Positions 7,322 through 14,561 of a DNA stretch of 33,880 nt are shown here, one piece after another. The position numbers were made by a program, and so were the translations under genes. The stretch lies in contig NZ_DATCTO010000010.1 of the NCBI RefSeq assembly GCF_036567905.1, forward strand, positions 1 through 33,880. Reading direction: 5' to 3'. Below the pieces are notes generated by a model. The model saw only the letters and a list, made by a program, of their open reading frames with translations, had not been told where the DNA came from and did no database searches. The DNA comes from Candidatus Binatus sp. Its GTDB lineage: Bacteria; Desulfobacterota; Binatia; Binatales; Binataceae. Numbering within the stretch: position 1 is the stretch's first letter; the number at the start of each line of letters is the position of its first letter.

Positions 7322-9244
7322 ATGACGGTTGAGTTTCCAGCACTCGCGCTTATCCTGCTGTTCCCGGCGCTCGGCGTCGTATTCAACCTGTTCCTCGGGC
7401 CCAGGTATGGACGCGGCGCGGTCAACGTCGTCGGACCGGGCGTCATGTTCGCCGCGTTCGGCGTTGCGACGTGGGCATTTTTGACGCTGCTCGCGATGCC
7501 CCCGGGTGGCGCGCTTGCCGTGCATCTGTGGGGATGGATCCAGGCGGGGAGATTTCACGCCGAGCTCGGCCTGCGCCTCGACGCGTTGTCGGGCGTGATG
7601 GTGATGATAGTCACCGGAGTCGGCGCACTAATTCATCTTTACTCAGTCGGATACATGGCGCACGACGAGGATTTTGCGCGTTTCTTTACCTACATGAACT
7701 TGTTCGCGTTCTCGATGCTCATACTAATTCTCGCGAACAACTTGCTAATGATGTTCGTGGGATGGGAGGGGGTCGGACTGTGTTCCTACTTGCTAATCGC
7801 ATTTTGGTACACGAATCCTCAGTACGCCTATAACGGCCGCAAGGCATTTGTCGTCAACCGAATTGGTGACGCCGGCTTTCTGCTCGGAATCTTCACCATC
7901 GTCGCCACGCTCGGTGCGCACGGCGTGTGGACGCTCGACTTCGTCGAGCTTCACAACAACGCTGCCCTGCTCGGCGGCGCCGCTGCCACCGCGGCCGGTT
8001 TCCTTCTCTTCATCGGCGCGACCGGCAAGTCGGCGCAGATTCCGCTCTACGTATGGCTGCCCGACGCGATGGTCGGCCCGACTCCGGTCAGCGCGCTGAT
8101 CCACGCGGCGACGATGGTTACCGCGGGCGTGTACATGATCGCGCGGCTGGGTTTTATCTACACGATGGCGCCCAGCGCGCTCGATCTGGTTGCGACGATT
8201 GGCGCTGTTACCGCGCTGTTCGCCGCGACCATCGCGATCGTCCAGCCCGACATCAAGAAGGTGCTCGCTTACTCGACCATCAGTCAGCTCGGCTACATGT
8301 TTCTGGGCGTGGGCTCCGGCGCGTATGCGTCGGGAATCTTCCACCTCATGACCCACGCGTTCTTCAAGGGCCTGCTGTTCTTGTGCGCCGGCTCGGTGAT
8401 TCACGCGCTCGGCGGCGAGCAGGACATGAACAAGATGGGCGGATTGCGGCGCAAGCTGCCGATCACGTTCTGGACGATGTTCATCGCGACGCTCGCGATC
8501 GCCGCCGTGCCTCCGTTCTCCGGTTACTTCTCCAAAGACCTGATCCTCGAAGCCGCGTACGATTCGGGACATTCGTGGCTCTGGTTCCTCGGCGTGATCA
8601 CCGCCGCGCTCACGTCGTTCTACATGTTCCGGCTGATCTTCATGACGTTCTTTGGCGAGTCCCGCGTCGATTCTGAAAAAGAGCATCACTTGCACGAATC
8701 GCCGGCCGTAATGACTATTCCGTTGATCGTACTGGCTATTCTCGCGACGGTTGGCGGATGGGTAAATCTTCCCGGCGGACTGCTGTGGGGGAATGCGTTC
8801 GTGCGATTCCTCACGCCGGCCGTCGGCGCCTTCAAGCCGATCGTCGAAGCGAGCCCGTCTTCCCTGTCTCTCGTCGCGAGCATCGCTTCGGCCATTGGAA
8901 TAGTGCTCGCATACGTGTGGTATCTGCGCTTGCCGGGAATCCCATCGCTCCTCGCGTGGCGGCTGAAGGGTCCCTACGACTTGCTGCTCAACAAGTACTA
9001 CATCGACCAGTTATATAATTTCATAGTCACGCGTCCGCTGTTCTGGGTATCGAACAATGTACTCAACCGCGCGATCGACAGCTTTGCGATCGATGGCGCC
9101 GCCGACGGCGCCGGCCTTGCCGTCCAGACTTCGGGCCAGATAGCGCGCCGCGCTGAAACCGGCAACGTCCAGCACTATGCATTCGTTTACCTACTCGGCG
9201 CACTGGGCATTGTGGCTTACTACCTGTTCCTGGTGATGCGCTGA
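7322..9244 (+). CDS. nuoL: NADH-quinone oxidoreductase subunit L (NuoL)
   Basis: NuoL is the distal antiporter-like proton-pumping subunit. The 640-residue protein shows the buried glutamate in MFVGWEGVGLCSYLLI, the lysine helix ATGKSAQIPLYVWLPDAMVG, and the broken helix SALIHAATMVTAGVYMI. HAFFKGLLFLCAGSVIHA and FSGYFSKDLILEAA are also diagnostic. The C-terminal extension after about residue 510 ends in transmembrane segments connected by the long amphipathic helix expected for NuoL. Its final A is shared with the ATG of nuoM (TGATG overlap), indicating coupled translation. Confidence 0.96.
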   Translation: MTVEFPALALILLFPALGVVFNLFLGPRYGRGAVNVVGPGVMFAAFGVATWAFLTLLAMPPGGALAVHLWGWIQAGRFHAELGLRLDALSGVMVMIVTGVGALIHLYSVGYMAHDEDFARFFTYMNLFAFSMLILILANNLLMMFVGWEGVGLCSYLLIAFWYTNPQYAYNGRKAFVVNRIGDAGFLLGIFTIVATLGAHGVWTLDFVELHNNAALLGGAAATAAGFLLFIGATGKSAQIPLYVWLPDAMVGPTPVSALIHAATMVTAGVYMIARLGFIYTMAPSALDLVATIGAVTALFAATIAIVQPDIKKVLAYSTISQLGYMFLGVGSGAYASGIFHLMTHAFFKGLLFLCAGSVIHALGGEQDMNKMGGLRRKLPITFWTMFIATLAIAAVPPFSGYFSKDLILEAAYDSGHSWLWFLGVITAALTSFYMFRLIFMTFFGESRVDSEKEHHLHESPAVMTIPLIVLAILATVGGWVNLPGGLLWGNAFVRFLTPAVGAFKPIVEASPSSLSLVASIASAIGIVLAYVWYLRLPGIPSLLAWRLKGPYDLLLNKYYIDQLYNFIVTRPLFWVSNNVLNRAIDSFAIDGAADGAGLAVQTSGQIARRAETGNVQHYAFVYLLGALGIVAYYLFLVMR

Positions 9245-10827
9245 TGAACGGCGGCTTGCTCACGGCGTTGATTTTCCTGCCGCTGATCGGCGCGCTTTTC
9301 ATTCTGATGCAGAGCGAAGAGCGTGCGATTTGGAACTCGGCGTTCATTTTCTCGCTGCTTCCGCTGGCGCTGAGTTTCTATGTCCTGGCGGAATTCAGTC
9401 CGCAGGTCGCGGGCTACCAGTTCGCTGAACAATATGACTGGATCCCCGCATTCGGCATTACATACCATGTCGGGATCGATGGAATTAGCCTGTTTCTTGT
9501 TCTTCTGACTACTATCTTGATTACTCTGTCGCTGCTTTACTCCGGCGGCGGCGATATCGAGGAGCGTCCGCGCGAATTCTGTTTTTTCATGCTCGTGCTG
9601 GAAACCGGGCTGCTCGGCGCGCTGCTCTCGGTCGATCTGTTCCTGTTTTACATATTTTGGGAAGTGATGCTGATTCCGATGTACTTCCTGATAGGCATTT
9701 GGGGACATGGCCGCAAAATTTACGCCGCCGTCAAGTTCGTATTGTTCACGATGGTTGGATCGCTGCTGATGCTGGTCGCGATCCTGTACCTCGTGTACTC
9801 GGCGCACGAGCATTTCAACCGGACCAGCTTCGATTTGCCGCTGCTCTACCAGGTGCCGCTCACTGTTACCGAGGGCCGTTGCCTGTTTGCGGCGTTCGCG
9901 CTGGCGTTCGCGATTAAGGTGCCGATGTGGCCGGTGCATACCTGGCTGCCTGATGCTCACACCAACGCGCCGACCGCCGGCTCGGTCATTCTGGCCGGCG
10001 TGATGCTCAAGATGGGCACCTACGGTTTCCTGCGCTTCGCCATTCCGCTGTTCCCCACGGTTGCGGTCGAGGCGATTCCGCTGTTCATGGCGCTCGCCAT
10101 AATCGGGATCATCTACGGAGCGTTGGTCGCGATGATGCAGCCCGACCTGAAGCGGTTGATTGCATACTCGTCGGTTAGTCACTTGGGGTTCGTGATGCTC
10201 GGAATTTTCGCGCTTAACCCCGAGGGTATCGATGGCGCGATTTACCAGATGCTCAATCATGGCGTTTCCACCGGCGGATTATTTTTGCTGGTCGGAATGC
10301 TCTACATGAGGCGCCATACGCGCGAGATTTCCGAGTTCGGCGGCCTGTGGAAGCGGGTGCCCGTTTACGCCGCAATCTTCATGGTCGTGATGCTCTCGTC
10401 GATCGGCCTGCCCGGGCTCAACGGCTTTGTCGGCGAGTTTCTGATCATGCTCGGCGCGTTCCTGCGAATCAGGCTGGCTGCTGTTTTCGCAGTTGTGGGC
10501 GTGATCCTGGGTGCGCTCTACATGCTCTGGACCTACGAACGCGTGATGTTTGGACCGATCACCAGGGCGGTGAACGAAACGATCAGAGACCTAAGCGGTC
10601 GCGAGATTGCCGTGATGGTGCCGGTGATTGCGTTGATGCTGTTCATGGGACTTTTCCCGCGTCCGCTGATCAGCAGGATCGAACCGTCGGTGACTGCAAT
10701 GCTCGCCAGAGTAAATGTCGCGCAGGCTCGGCTTGAGCTTGAACGACAGCCGAATCGTCTGGCCGCTCTTTTGCCGGCTCGGCACACACCAAACCGCGAA
10801 CCCGAGATGGCGGCAGTCGCACGATGA
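9244..10827 (+). CDS. nuoM: NADH-quinone oxidoreductase subunit M (NuoM)
   Basis: The 527-residue protein is the middle antiporter-like subunit of the membrane arm. It has the buried glutamate in FWEVMLIPMYFLIGIWG, the lysine-bearing FAIKVPMWPVHTWLPDAHT, and APTAGSVILAGVMLKMGTYG. YQMLNHGVSTGGLFLLVGML and LPGLNGFVGEFLIMLG are further NuoM signatures that separate it from NuoL and NuoN. The hydrophilic last 30 residues are unconserved. It starts on the nuoL stop and its own stop overlaps nuoN by four bases. Confidence 0.96.
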   Translation: MNGGLLTALIFLPLIGALFILMQSEERAIWNSAFIFSLLPLALSFYVLAEFSPQVAGYQFAEQYDWIPAFGITYHVGIDGISLFLVLLTTILITLSLLYSGGGDIEERPREFCFFMLVLETGLLGALLSVDLFLFYIFWEVMLIPMYFLIGIWGHGRKIYAAVKFVLFTMVGSLLMLVAILYLVYSAHEHFNRTSFDLPLLYQVPLTVTEGRCLFAAFALAFAIKVPMWPVHTWLPDAHTNAPTAGSVILAGVMLKMGTYGFLRFAIPLFPTVAVEAIPLFMALAIIGIIYGALVAMMQPDLKRLIAYSSVSHLGFVMLGIFALNPEGIDGAIYQMLNHGVSTGGLFLLVGMLYMRRHTREISEFGGLWKRVPVYAAIFMVVMLSSIGLPGLNGFVGEFLIMLGAFLRIRLAAVFAVVGVILGALYMLWTYERVMFGPITRAVNETIRDLSGREIAVMVPVIALMLFMGLFPRPLISRIEPSVTAMLARVNVAQARLELERQPNRLAALLPARHTPNREPEMAAVAR

Positions 10828-12320
10828 GTCCTTTTAACCTGGCCGCAATCAACTTCGTTTGGCTGCCAATCCTGCCGCTGATTGTGGTCGCGGTGGCCGC
10901 GATGGTGGTGCTACTGGCTGGAGTGCGCGTCGACGACAGCGAAAGCGAAGGGCTGGGGCTACTGACGCTGGCTTCGCTGGCGGTTGCATTCGTATTCACG
11001 CTTGGAATCCTCGGACAGTACGGTGTCGCTTTTGCGGGTGCGATCTCGATCGACAGTTTTTCGGCGTTTTTCGAACTGGTGATTCTGATCGCCGCGATGT
11101 TTACCGTGATGATGTCGCTCGATTACGCCGCCGAGAACCGTATTCCCGGCGCCGAATACTATTCGCTGCTGCTGTTTTCCGTGCTCGGCATGATGCTGAT
11201 GGCGGCGGCTGGCGACCTGATAGTCATCTTCCTCGGCCTCGAGACGATGTCGATTACGGTTTACGTGCTGGCGGGAATCATGCGCCGCAGCGCAAAATCG
11301 AATGAAGCGGCAATAAAATATTTTTTGCTGGGCGCGTTCTCGACAGGGTTCCTGCTCTATGGAATCGCGCTGGTGTACGGCGCGACGGGCACTATCAAGC
11401 TTGGCCCGATTCATGACGCACTTGCTTCGGGCGCGATGGGGTCGAATCCGCTGCTGCTGCTCGGAATCGGCATGATGGTGATCGGTTTTGGCTTCAAGGT
11501 CGCCGCAGTGCCATTTCATATGTGGGCGCCCGACGTTTATGAGGGCGCGCCGACTCCGGTGACCGCCTTCATGGCGGTGGGCGTGAAGCTCGCCGCGTTC
11601 GCCGCCTTTATTCGCGTCTTCATGGTCGATTTTGCGCCCGTCGGCGCGCAGTGGCAGACGGTGCTGTGGGTAGTCGCGGCGTTGACGATGACGGGCGGAA
11701 ATCTAATCGCCATCGCCCAGACCAATATCAAGCGGATGCTCGCATACTCGGCGATTGCGCACGCGGGCTACCTGCTGCTTGGCATGGCGGCGGGAGTGCG
11801 ATCGGGGCCGGCGATTCTTTACTATCTTCTCGGCTATGCATTCACAAACCTCGGCGCGTTCTCAGTAGTAATCGCGCTCGAACGGCGCGGCCAAGTAGGT
11901 AATCAGATTAGCGACTTTCGCGGCCTGGCGGCGCGCCAGCCGCTGCTCGCCGGCGCAATGGCTATCTTTCTGTTGTCGTTGACCGGGGTTCCTCCGATGG
12001 CCGGCTTCGTTGGCAAGTTCTACATCTTCAGCGAGGCGCTGCATCAGGGATACGTGGGACTGGTAATAATCGCTGTACTCAATAGTGTAGTCTCTGCCTA
12101 TTACTATTTTTATGTACTGGTCGCGATGTATATGCAGGAGGGCGGTGTCGAAGTTGAGCGCCTGAATGCGCGGCCTGCGCTGGTGGCGGCAATCGGACTC
12201 GCGGCGCTCGCTACGATTTTGATCGGGGTTTATCCGCAGCCGTATATCGCGTCGGCCGCCAACGCATTTCATTCCGCCAGCGGCGCCGCAGGAATCCACG
12301 CCGCCGCGCTCGAACCGTAG
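10824..12320 (+). CDS. nuoN: NADH-quinone oxidoreductase subunit N (NuoN)
   Basis: This 498-residue antiporter-like subunit closes the operon. The conserved glutamate is in IFLGLETMSITVYVL, the lysine in GFGFKVAAVPFHMWAPDVYEG, and the discontinuous helix in PTPVTAFMAVGVKLAAFAAF. YYLLGYAFTNLGAF and LTGVPPMAGFVGKFYIF also fit NuoN. It overlaps nuoM by four bases. The gene ends 20 bases before the convergent ridA-like gene and no terminator hairpin is evident between them. Confidence 0.95.
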   Translation: MSPFNLAAINFVWLPILPLIVVAVAAMVVLLAGVRVDDSESEGLGLLTLASLAVAFVFTLGILGQYGVAFAGAISIDSFSAFFELVILIAAMFTVMMSLDYAAENRIPGAEYYSLLLFSVLGMMLMAAAGDLIVIFLGLETMSITVYVLAGIMRRSAKSNEAAIKYFLLGAFSTGFLLYGIALVYGATGTIKLGPIHDALASGAMGSNPLLLLGIGMMVIGFGFKVAAVPFHMWAPDVYEGAPTPVTAFMAVGVKLAAFAAFIRVFMVDFAPVGAQWQTVLWVVAALTMTGGNLIAIAQTNIKRMLAYSAIAHAGYLLLGMAAGVRSGPAILYYLLGYAFTNLGAFSVVIALERRGQVGNQISDFRGLAARQPLLAGAMAIFLLSLTGVPPMAGFVGKFYIFSEALHQGYVGLVIIAVLNSVVSAYYYFYVLVAMYMQEGGVEVERLNARPALVAAIGLAALATILIGVYPQPYIASAANAFHSASGAAGIHAAALEP

Positions 12321-12340
12321 CCCGGGTCTTTCGAGCGCTG

Positions 12341-12835
12341 TTACTTGCGGCGCGAGGGCTTCTTCGAAGCGGGCTTCTTTGCGGATTTCATCGGCGGCTT
12401 CGGCGCCGTCGTGGCGGCAACGCTGCCCGCCGGTTGGCTATTCGCAGCGCCTGCGTATGCATCGGCTTCGATCTCGATCATCATGTCGGGATTAGCCAGC
12501 CGGCGCACTTCAACGACCGTGGACGCGGGAGGCGAGTCAGCGAAGAATTCCCTGTGCGCGCGCGCCGCATCCGCAAAACGTCCCATGTCGGTGACGAACA
12601 TTCGCGTGCGAATGACGTGATGCATCGCGAGTCCCGCGCGCTCGAGCGCGGCACGAATATTGACCAGCGCCTGGCGCGCCTGCACATACATCTGTCCCGC
12701 GCCGACGATTAGCCCGCGCTCGTCGGTGGCGGTGGTGCCCGACACCGCGACAATGTCGCCGGCCCTCACCAGCCGCGAATAGCCGACGATTGGTTCCCAC
12801 GGCGTATTGGTCGAGATTCGCGAGATCGCGGTCAT
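12341..12835 (-). CDS. RidA/YjgF-family protein with a basic C-terminal tail
   Basis: Residues 1-130 form a RidA (YjgF/YER057c/UK114) domain with AGDIVAVSGTTATDE, QARQALVNIRAALERAGL and the segment HVIRTRMFVTDM that carries the imine-binding arginine. RidA proteins are trimeric and hydrolyse reactive 2-aminoacrylate and related imines; other subgroups have different or unknown substrates. Unlike most members, which stop at about 130 residues, this one adds a 30-residue Ala/Pro/Lys-rich tail ending KKPASKKPSRRK, likely disordered and possibly nucleic-acid binding. The ATG has GGGAGG about nine bases upstream. It is convergent with nuoN. Confidence 0.85.
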   Translation of the reverse strand: MTAISRISTNTPWEPIVGYSRLVRAGDIVAVSGTTATDERGLIVGAGQMYVQARQALVNIRAALERAGLAMHHVIRTRMFVTDMGRFADAARAHREFFADSPPASTVVEVRRLANPDMMIEIEADAYAGAANSQPAGSVAATTAPKPPMKSAKKPASKKPSRRK

Positions 12836-12885
12836 CGTAATCTCCCTCCCCGCGGGCGAAGCAGGATGCGGCCGCGACCCTGTGC

Positions 12886-13116
12886 TCAGCTATCGCGGCC
12901 GGGGTAGGCCTCTTCAAGTTCCCGCGCCACCGAGCGCATCGGCGGACCTACCAGCCGTCCCGAGGGCATCAGCCAGTTAAGAATTCGCGTGAGCGACCGC
13001 ACACTTGCGACCGGACGCTCCGCGCTTCGCACCATGTCGAGTTCATGCTCGACGATTCGAGAGTTGTTACGATTTGCGAGCCCGATGCCCGCGAGAATAA
13101 CGCGCCGCTCTTCCAC
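12886..13116 (-). CDS. Small protein of unknown function with ideal ribosome binding site
   Basis: A 76-codon frame starts at a GTG preceded by GGAGGT five bases upstream, one of the best Shine-Dalgarno sites in the window, and stops 51 bases before the ridA-like start. The product begins VEERRVILAGIGLANRNNSR and has no signal peptide or membrane helix. The middle is amphipathic (SLTRILNWLMPSGRLVG) and the end is acidic. I do not recognise a family. The start site and tight spacing argue that it is a real gene, possibly cotranscribed with the ridA-like gene. Confidence 0.55.
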   Translation of the reverse strand: MEERRVILAGIGLANRNNSRIVEHELDMVRSAERPVASVRSLTRILNWLMPSGRLVGPPMRSVARELEEAYPGRDS

Positions 13117-13280
13117 CGCTTACCTCCGCCTCATCCGCCCCTAAAACCTAAAGCACCAAATGAAGATCGCCGAATAATGATCGAATCATACAGATGCCTG
13201 CGAAATAGTCAAAAAAATCTTTTGCCGCCGGCCCCACGATTCGCGCCGACCGGCTGTTAGATGCGACGCGCAATGCGCGC

Positions 13281-13309
13281 TTGAAGTTATGCCGCGCCTA
13301 TCGTATTGT
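13281..13309 (+). promoter_or_regulatory. Candidate sigma70 promoter for the collagen-like lipoprotein gene
   Basis: TTGAAG (13281-13286) and TATTGT (13304-13309) are separated by exactly 17 bases and lie 57 bases before the lipoprotein ATG. Each box matches four of six consensus positions. Confidence 0.45.
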
Positions 13310-13365
13310 TGGCGCGTTTCGAGTTTCTGCGTTCAAGTGAACACCGAGCAACCAAGGAGAAAGCG

Positions 13366-13605
13366 ATGCGTAAGGTTCTGCTTCTGGCACTAGTTTCGAT
13401 GTTCTTCGCCACGGCTTGCAACAAAACCGAGGAGACGGCTCCTGCCCCTCCCGAGGCTGCTGCGTCTGCGGCTGCACCCGCCGAGGCGGCCAGCCCCGCC
13501 GCGGCGGCAACCGGCGCGACGGGCGAGACCGGCGCTCCGGGAGCACCTGGCGCACCGGGAGCACCTGGCGCGCCGGGAGCACCTGGCGCTCCGGCTAGTC
13601 CGTAG
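13366..13605 (+). CDS. Small lipoprotein with collagen-like Gly-X-Y tail
   Basis: The 79-residue product starts MRKVLLLALVSMFFATAC, a short signal peptide with an A-T-A-C lipobox whose Cys18 would be lipidated. An Ala/Pro/Glu-rich spacer (residues about 19-48) follows, then GATGETGAPGAP continuing as Gly-Ala-Pro triplets to the C-terminus. Gly-X-Y runs can form collagen triple helices, but fewer than ten triplets is short for a stable one. The ATG is fixed by AAGGAGA five bases upstream, so a longer frame from 13306 is unlikely. It probably sits in the envelope facing the periplasm or surface. Function is unknown. Confidence 0.75.
   Translation: MRKVLLLALVSMFFATACNKTEETAPAPPEAAASAAAPAEAASPAAAATGATGETGAPGAPGAPGAPGAPGAPGAPASP
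13531..13590 (+). repeat. 18-bp coding tandem repeat (Gly-Ala-Pro)2
   Basis: Three full units starting at 13531, 13549 and 13567 read GGCGCNCCGGGAGCACCT, and a partial fourth follows at 13585. Units differ only at the sixth base (T, A, G), a silent alanine third position. Such near-identical units are prone to slip, so repeat number may vary between strains. Confidence 0.85.
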
Positions 13606-13630
13606 CATTGCCTGGCGCTTGATTCGTTGC

Positions 13631-13792
13631 GGTGACCGATCAATGCGGTCACCCTGACGACGACGTACTTTTCTCGTTCCTGGCGGGTTCCCGCGCGCCG
13701 TCTAGAGCCGTCGGCGCGCGGGAGACTCGCTGACCGGGCGCTCCTCGGCAGGAACCCGCCGAACCCCTGACTCGGACCCTATCGCGTCCGAG
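13631..13792. ncRNA. Inverted-repeat cluster; possible structured RNA or REP-like element
   Basis: Between two genes, 160 bases hold four perfect or nested inverted repeats. GGTGACCG/CGGTCACC lies at 13631-13638 and 13646-13653. GGCGGGTTCC (13682-13691) pairs with GGAACCCGCC (13751-13760). Inside that pair, CCCGCGCGCCG (13690-13700) pairs with CGGCGCGCGGG (13712-13722). CTCGGAC (13771-13777) pairs with GTCCGAG (13786-13792). The nested pair, with GGAG (13721-13724) and CTCC (13741-13744) in the remaining loop, could fold as a three-way junction. No U-tract follows, so a simple terminator is not a full explanation. Strand and expression are unknown. Confidence 0.4.
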
Positions 13793-13867
13793 CTTGAGTC
13801 TCGCCCCGCGTCATCTCGGCAAATAAACTCTCAGTCCGCCCGCAGCATCGCGGCCGACTCCCGCGAT

Positions 13868-14422
13868 CTATTGCTCTTCATCGGGTTCCTTCTCATATCT
13901 GCTGCCCCCGGTTTCATCTGGCGGGGCTTCTTTGTGCGGTTGCGAACTCGCACCCGCTTCGGGCGCGGCGTGATGCTCTTCGCCGCGAATTATCTCGACC
14001 GCGCGATGCGCCGCTTCTCCCGCAAGCTTCTTCAGTTCCTCCGATTTGCGCGCCAATTCCGCGGTCGTCCGCGACAACTCTGACCTCAGCTGCGCAGACT
14101 TCTTCGTGTACTCCGCCCTGAGCTCCGCAATCTTGGCCATCGCCTGCTGGCGGGCTGCGTCGCGCTTGCTGGCGTCTCCCAGCGCCGACCTTAGCTCGGT
14201 GGCGAGCTTGCGTCCCTGGTCGCGCAGCGCCGCAATCTGCGATGCCAGTAGCGCGCGGGCCTTTTGCGCCTCGCTCTTGACGCGGGCTTCGATCTTTCGC
14301 GCCCTGGTCTCGCGTTCGAGCTTGACCCGCAGCATCCTGGCGGTCTTGCGCAGTTGCTCGAGTTGCCTGAGCGCGGGATTCGCAGGCTTCTTCCGTTTCG
14401 CGGTCTTTTTCTTAGTCGGCAT
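13868..14422 (-). CDS. Basic coiled-coil protein of unknown function
   Basis: The start is set at the ATG at 14422, which has GGAGG six bases upstream; an earlier frame start at 14482 lacks one. The 184-residue product begins MPTKKKTAKRKKPANPALRQ, a strongly basic head. From about residue 20 to 145 it is a continuous Lys/Arg/Glu/Ala-rich helix with heptad-like spacing, so a long coiled coil is likely. The last 35 residues are His/Pro/Glu-rich, acidic and probably disordered. No signal peptide or enzyme motif is visible. A basic head on a coiled coil could suit DNA binding or a structural role, but I do not recognise a family. Confidence 0.65.
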   Translation of the reverse strand: MPTKKKTAKRKKPANPALRQLEQLRKTARMLRVKLERETRARKIEARVKSEAQKARALLASQIAALRDQGRKLATELRSALGDASKRDAARQQAMAKIAELRAEYTKKSAQLRSELSRTTAELARKSEELKKLAGEAAHRAVEIIRGEEHHAAPEAGASSQPHKEAPPDETGGSRYEKEPDEEQ

Positions 14423-14561
14423 CCGTCGCCTCCGGTTGCAAAGCGTTTTCCTGGACCAGTTCCAGCTAAGTCCTGTTTGCAAATAAGATCAACGAGGACC
14501 CAAAGCTGAAGTTTTCCGGGCTGGTTTTTCCACACGATGCTAGTGCTACGATGCGTTCGCC

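Noticed and set aside
13531..13590. Possible CRISPR-like short repeats
   Set aside because: Units are contiguous without spacers, 18 bp long, and encode Gly-Ala-Pro in frame; they are protein-coding tandem repeats.
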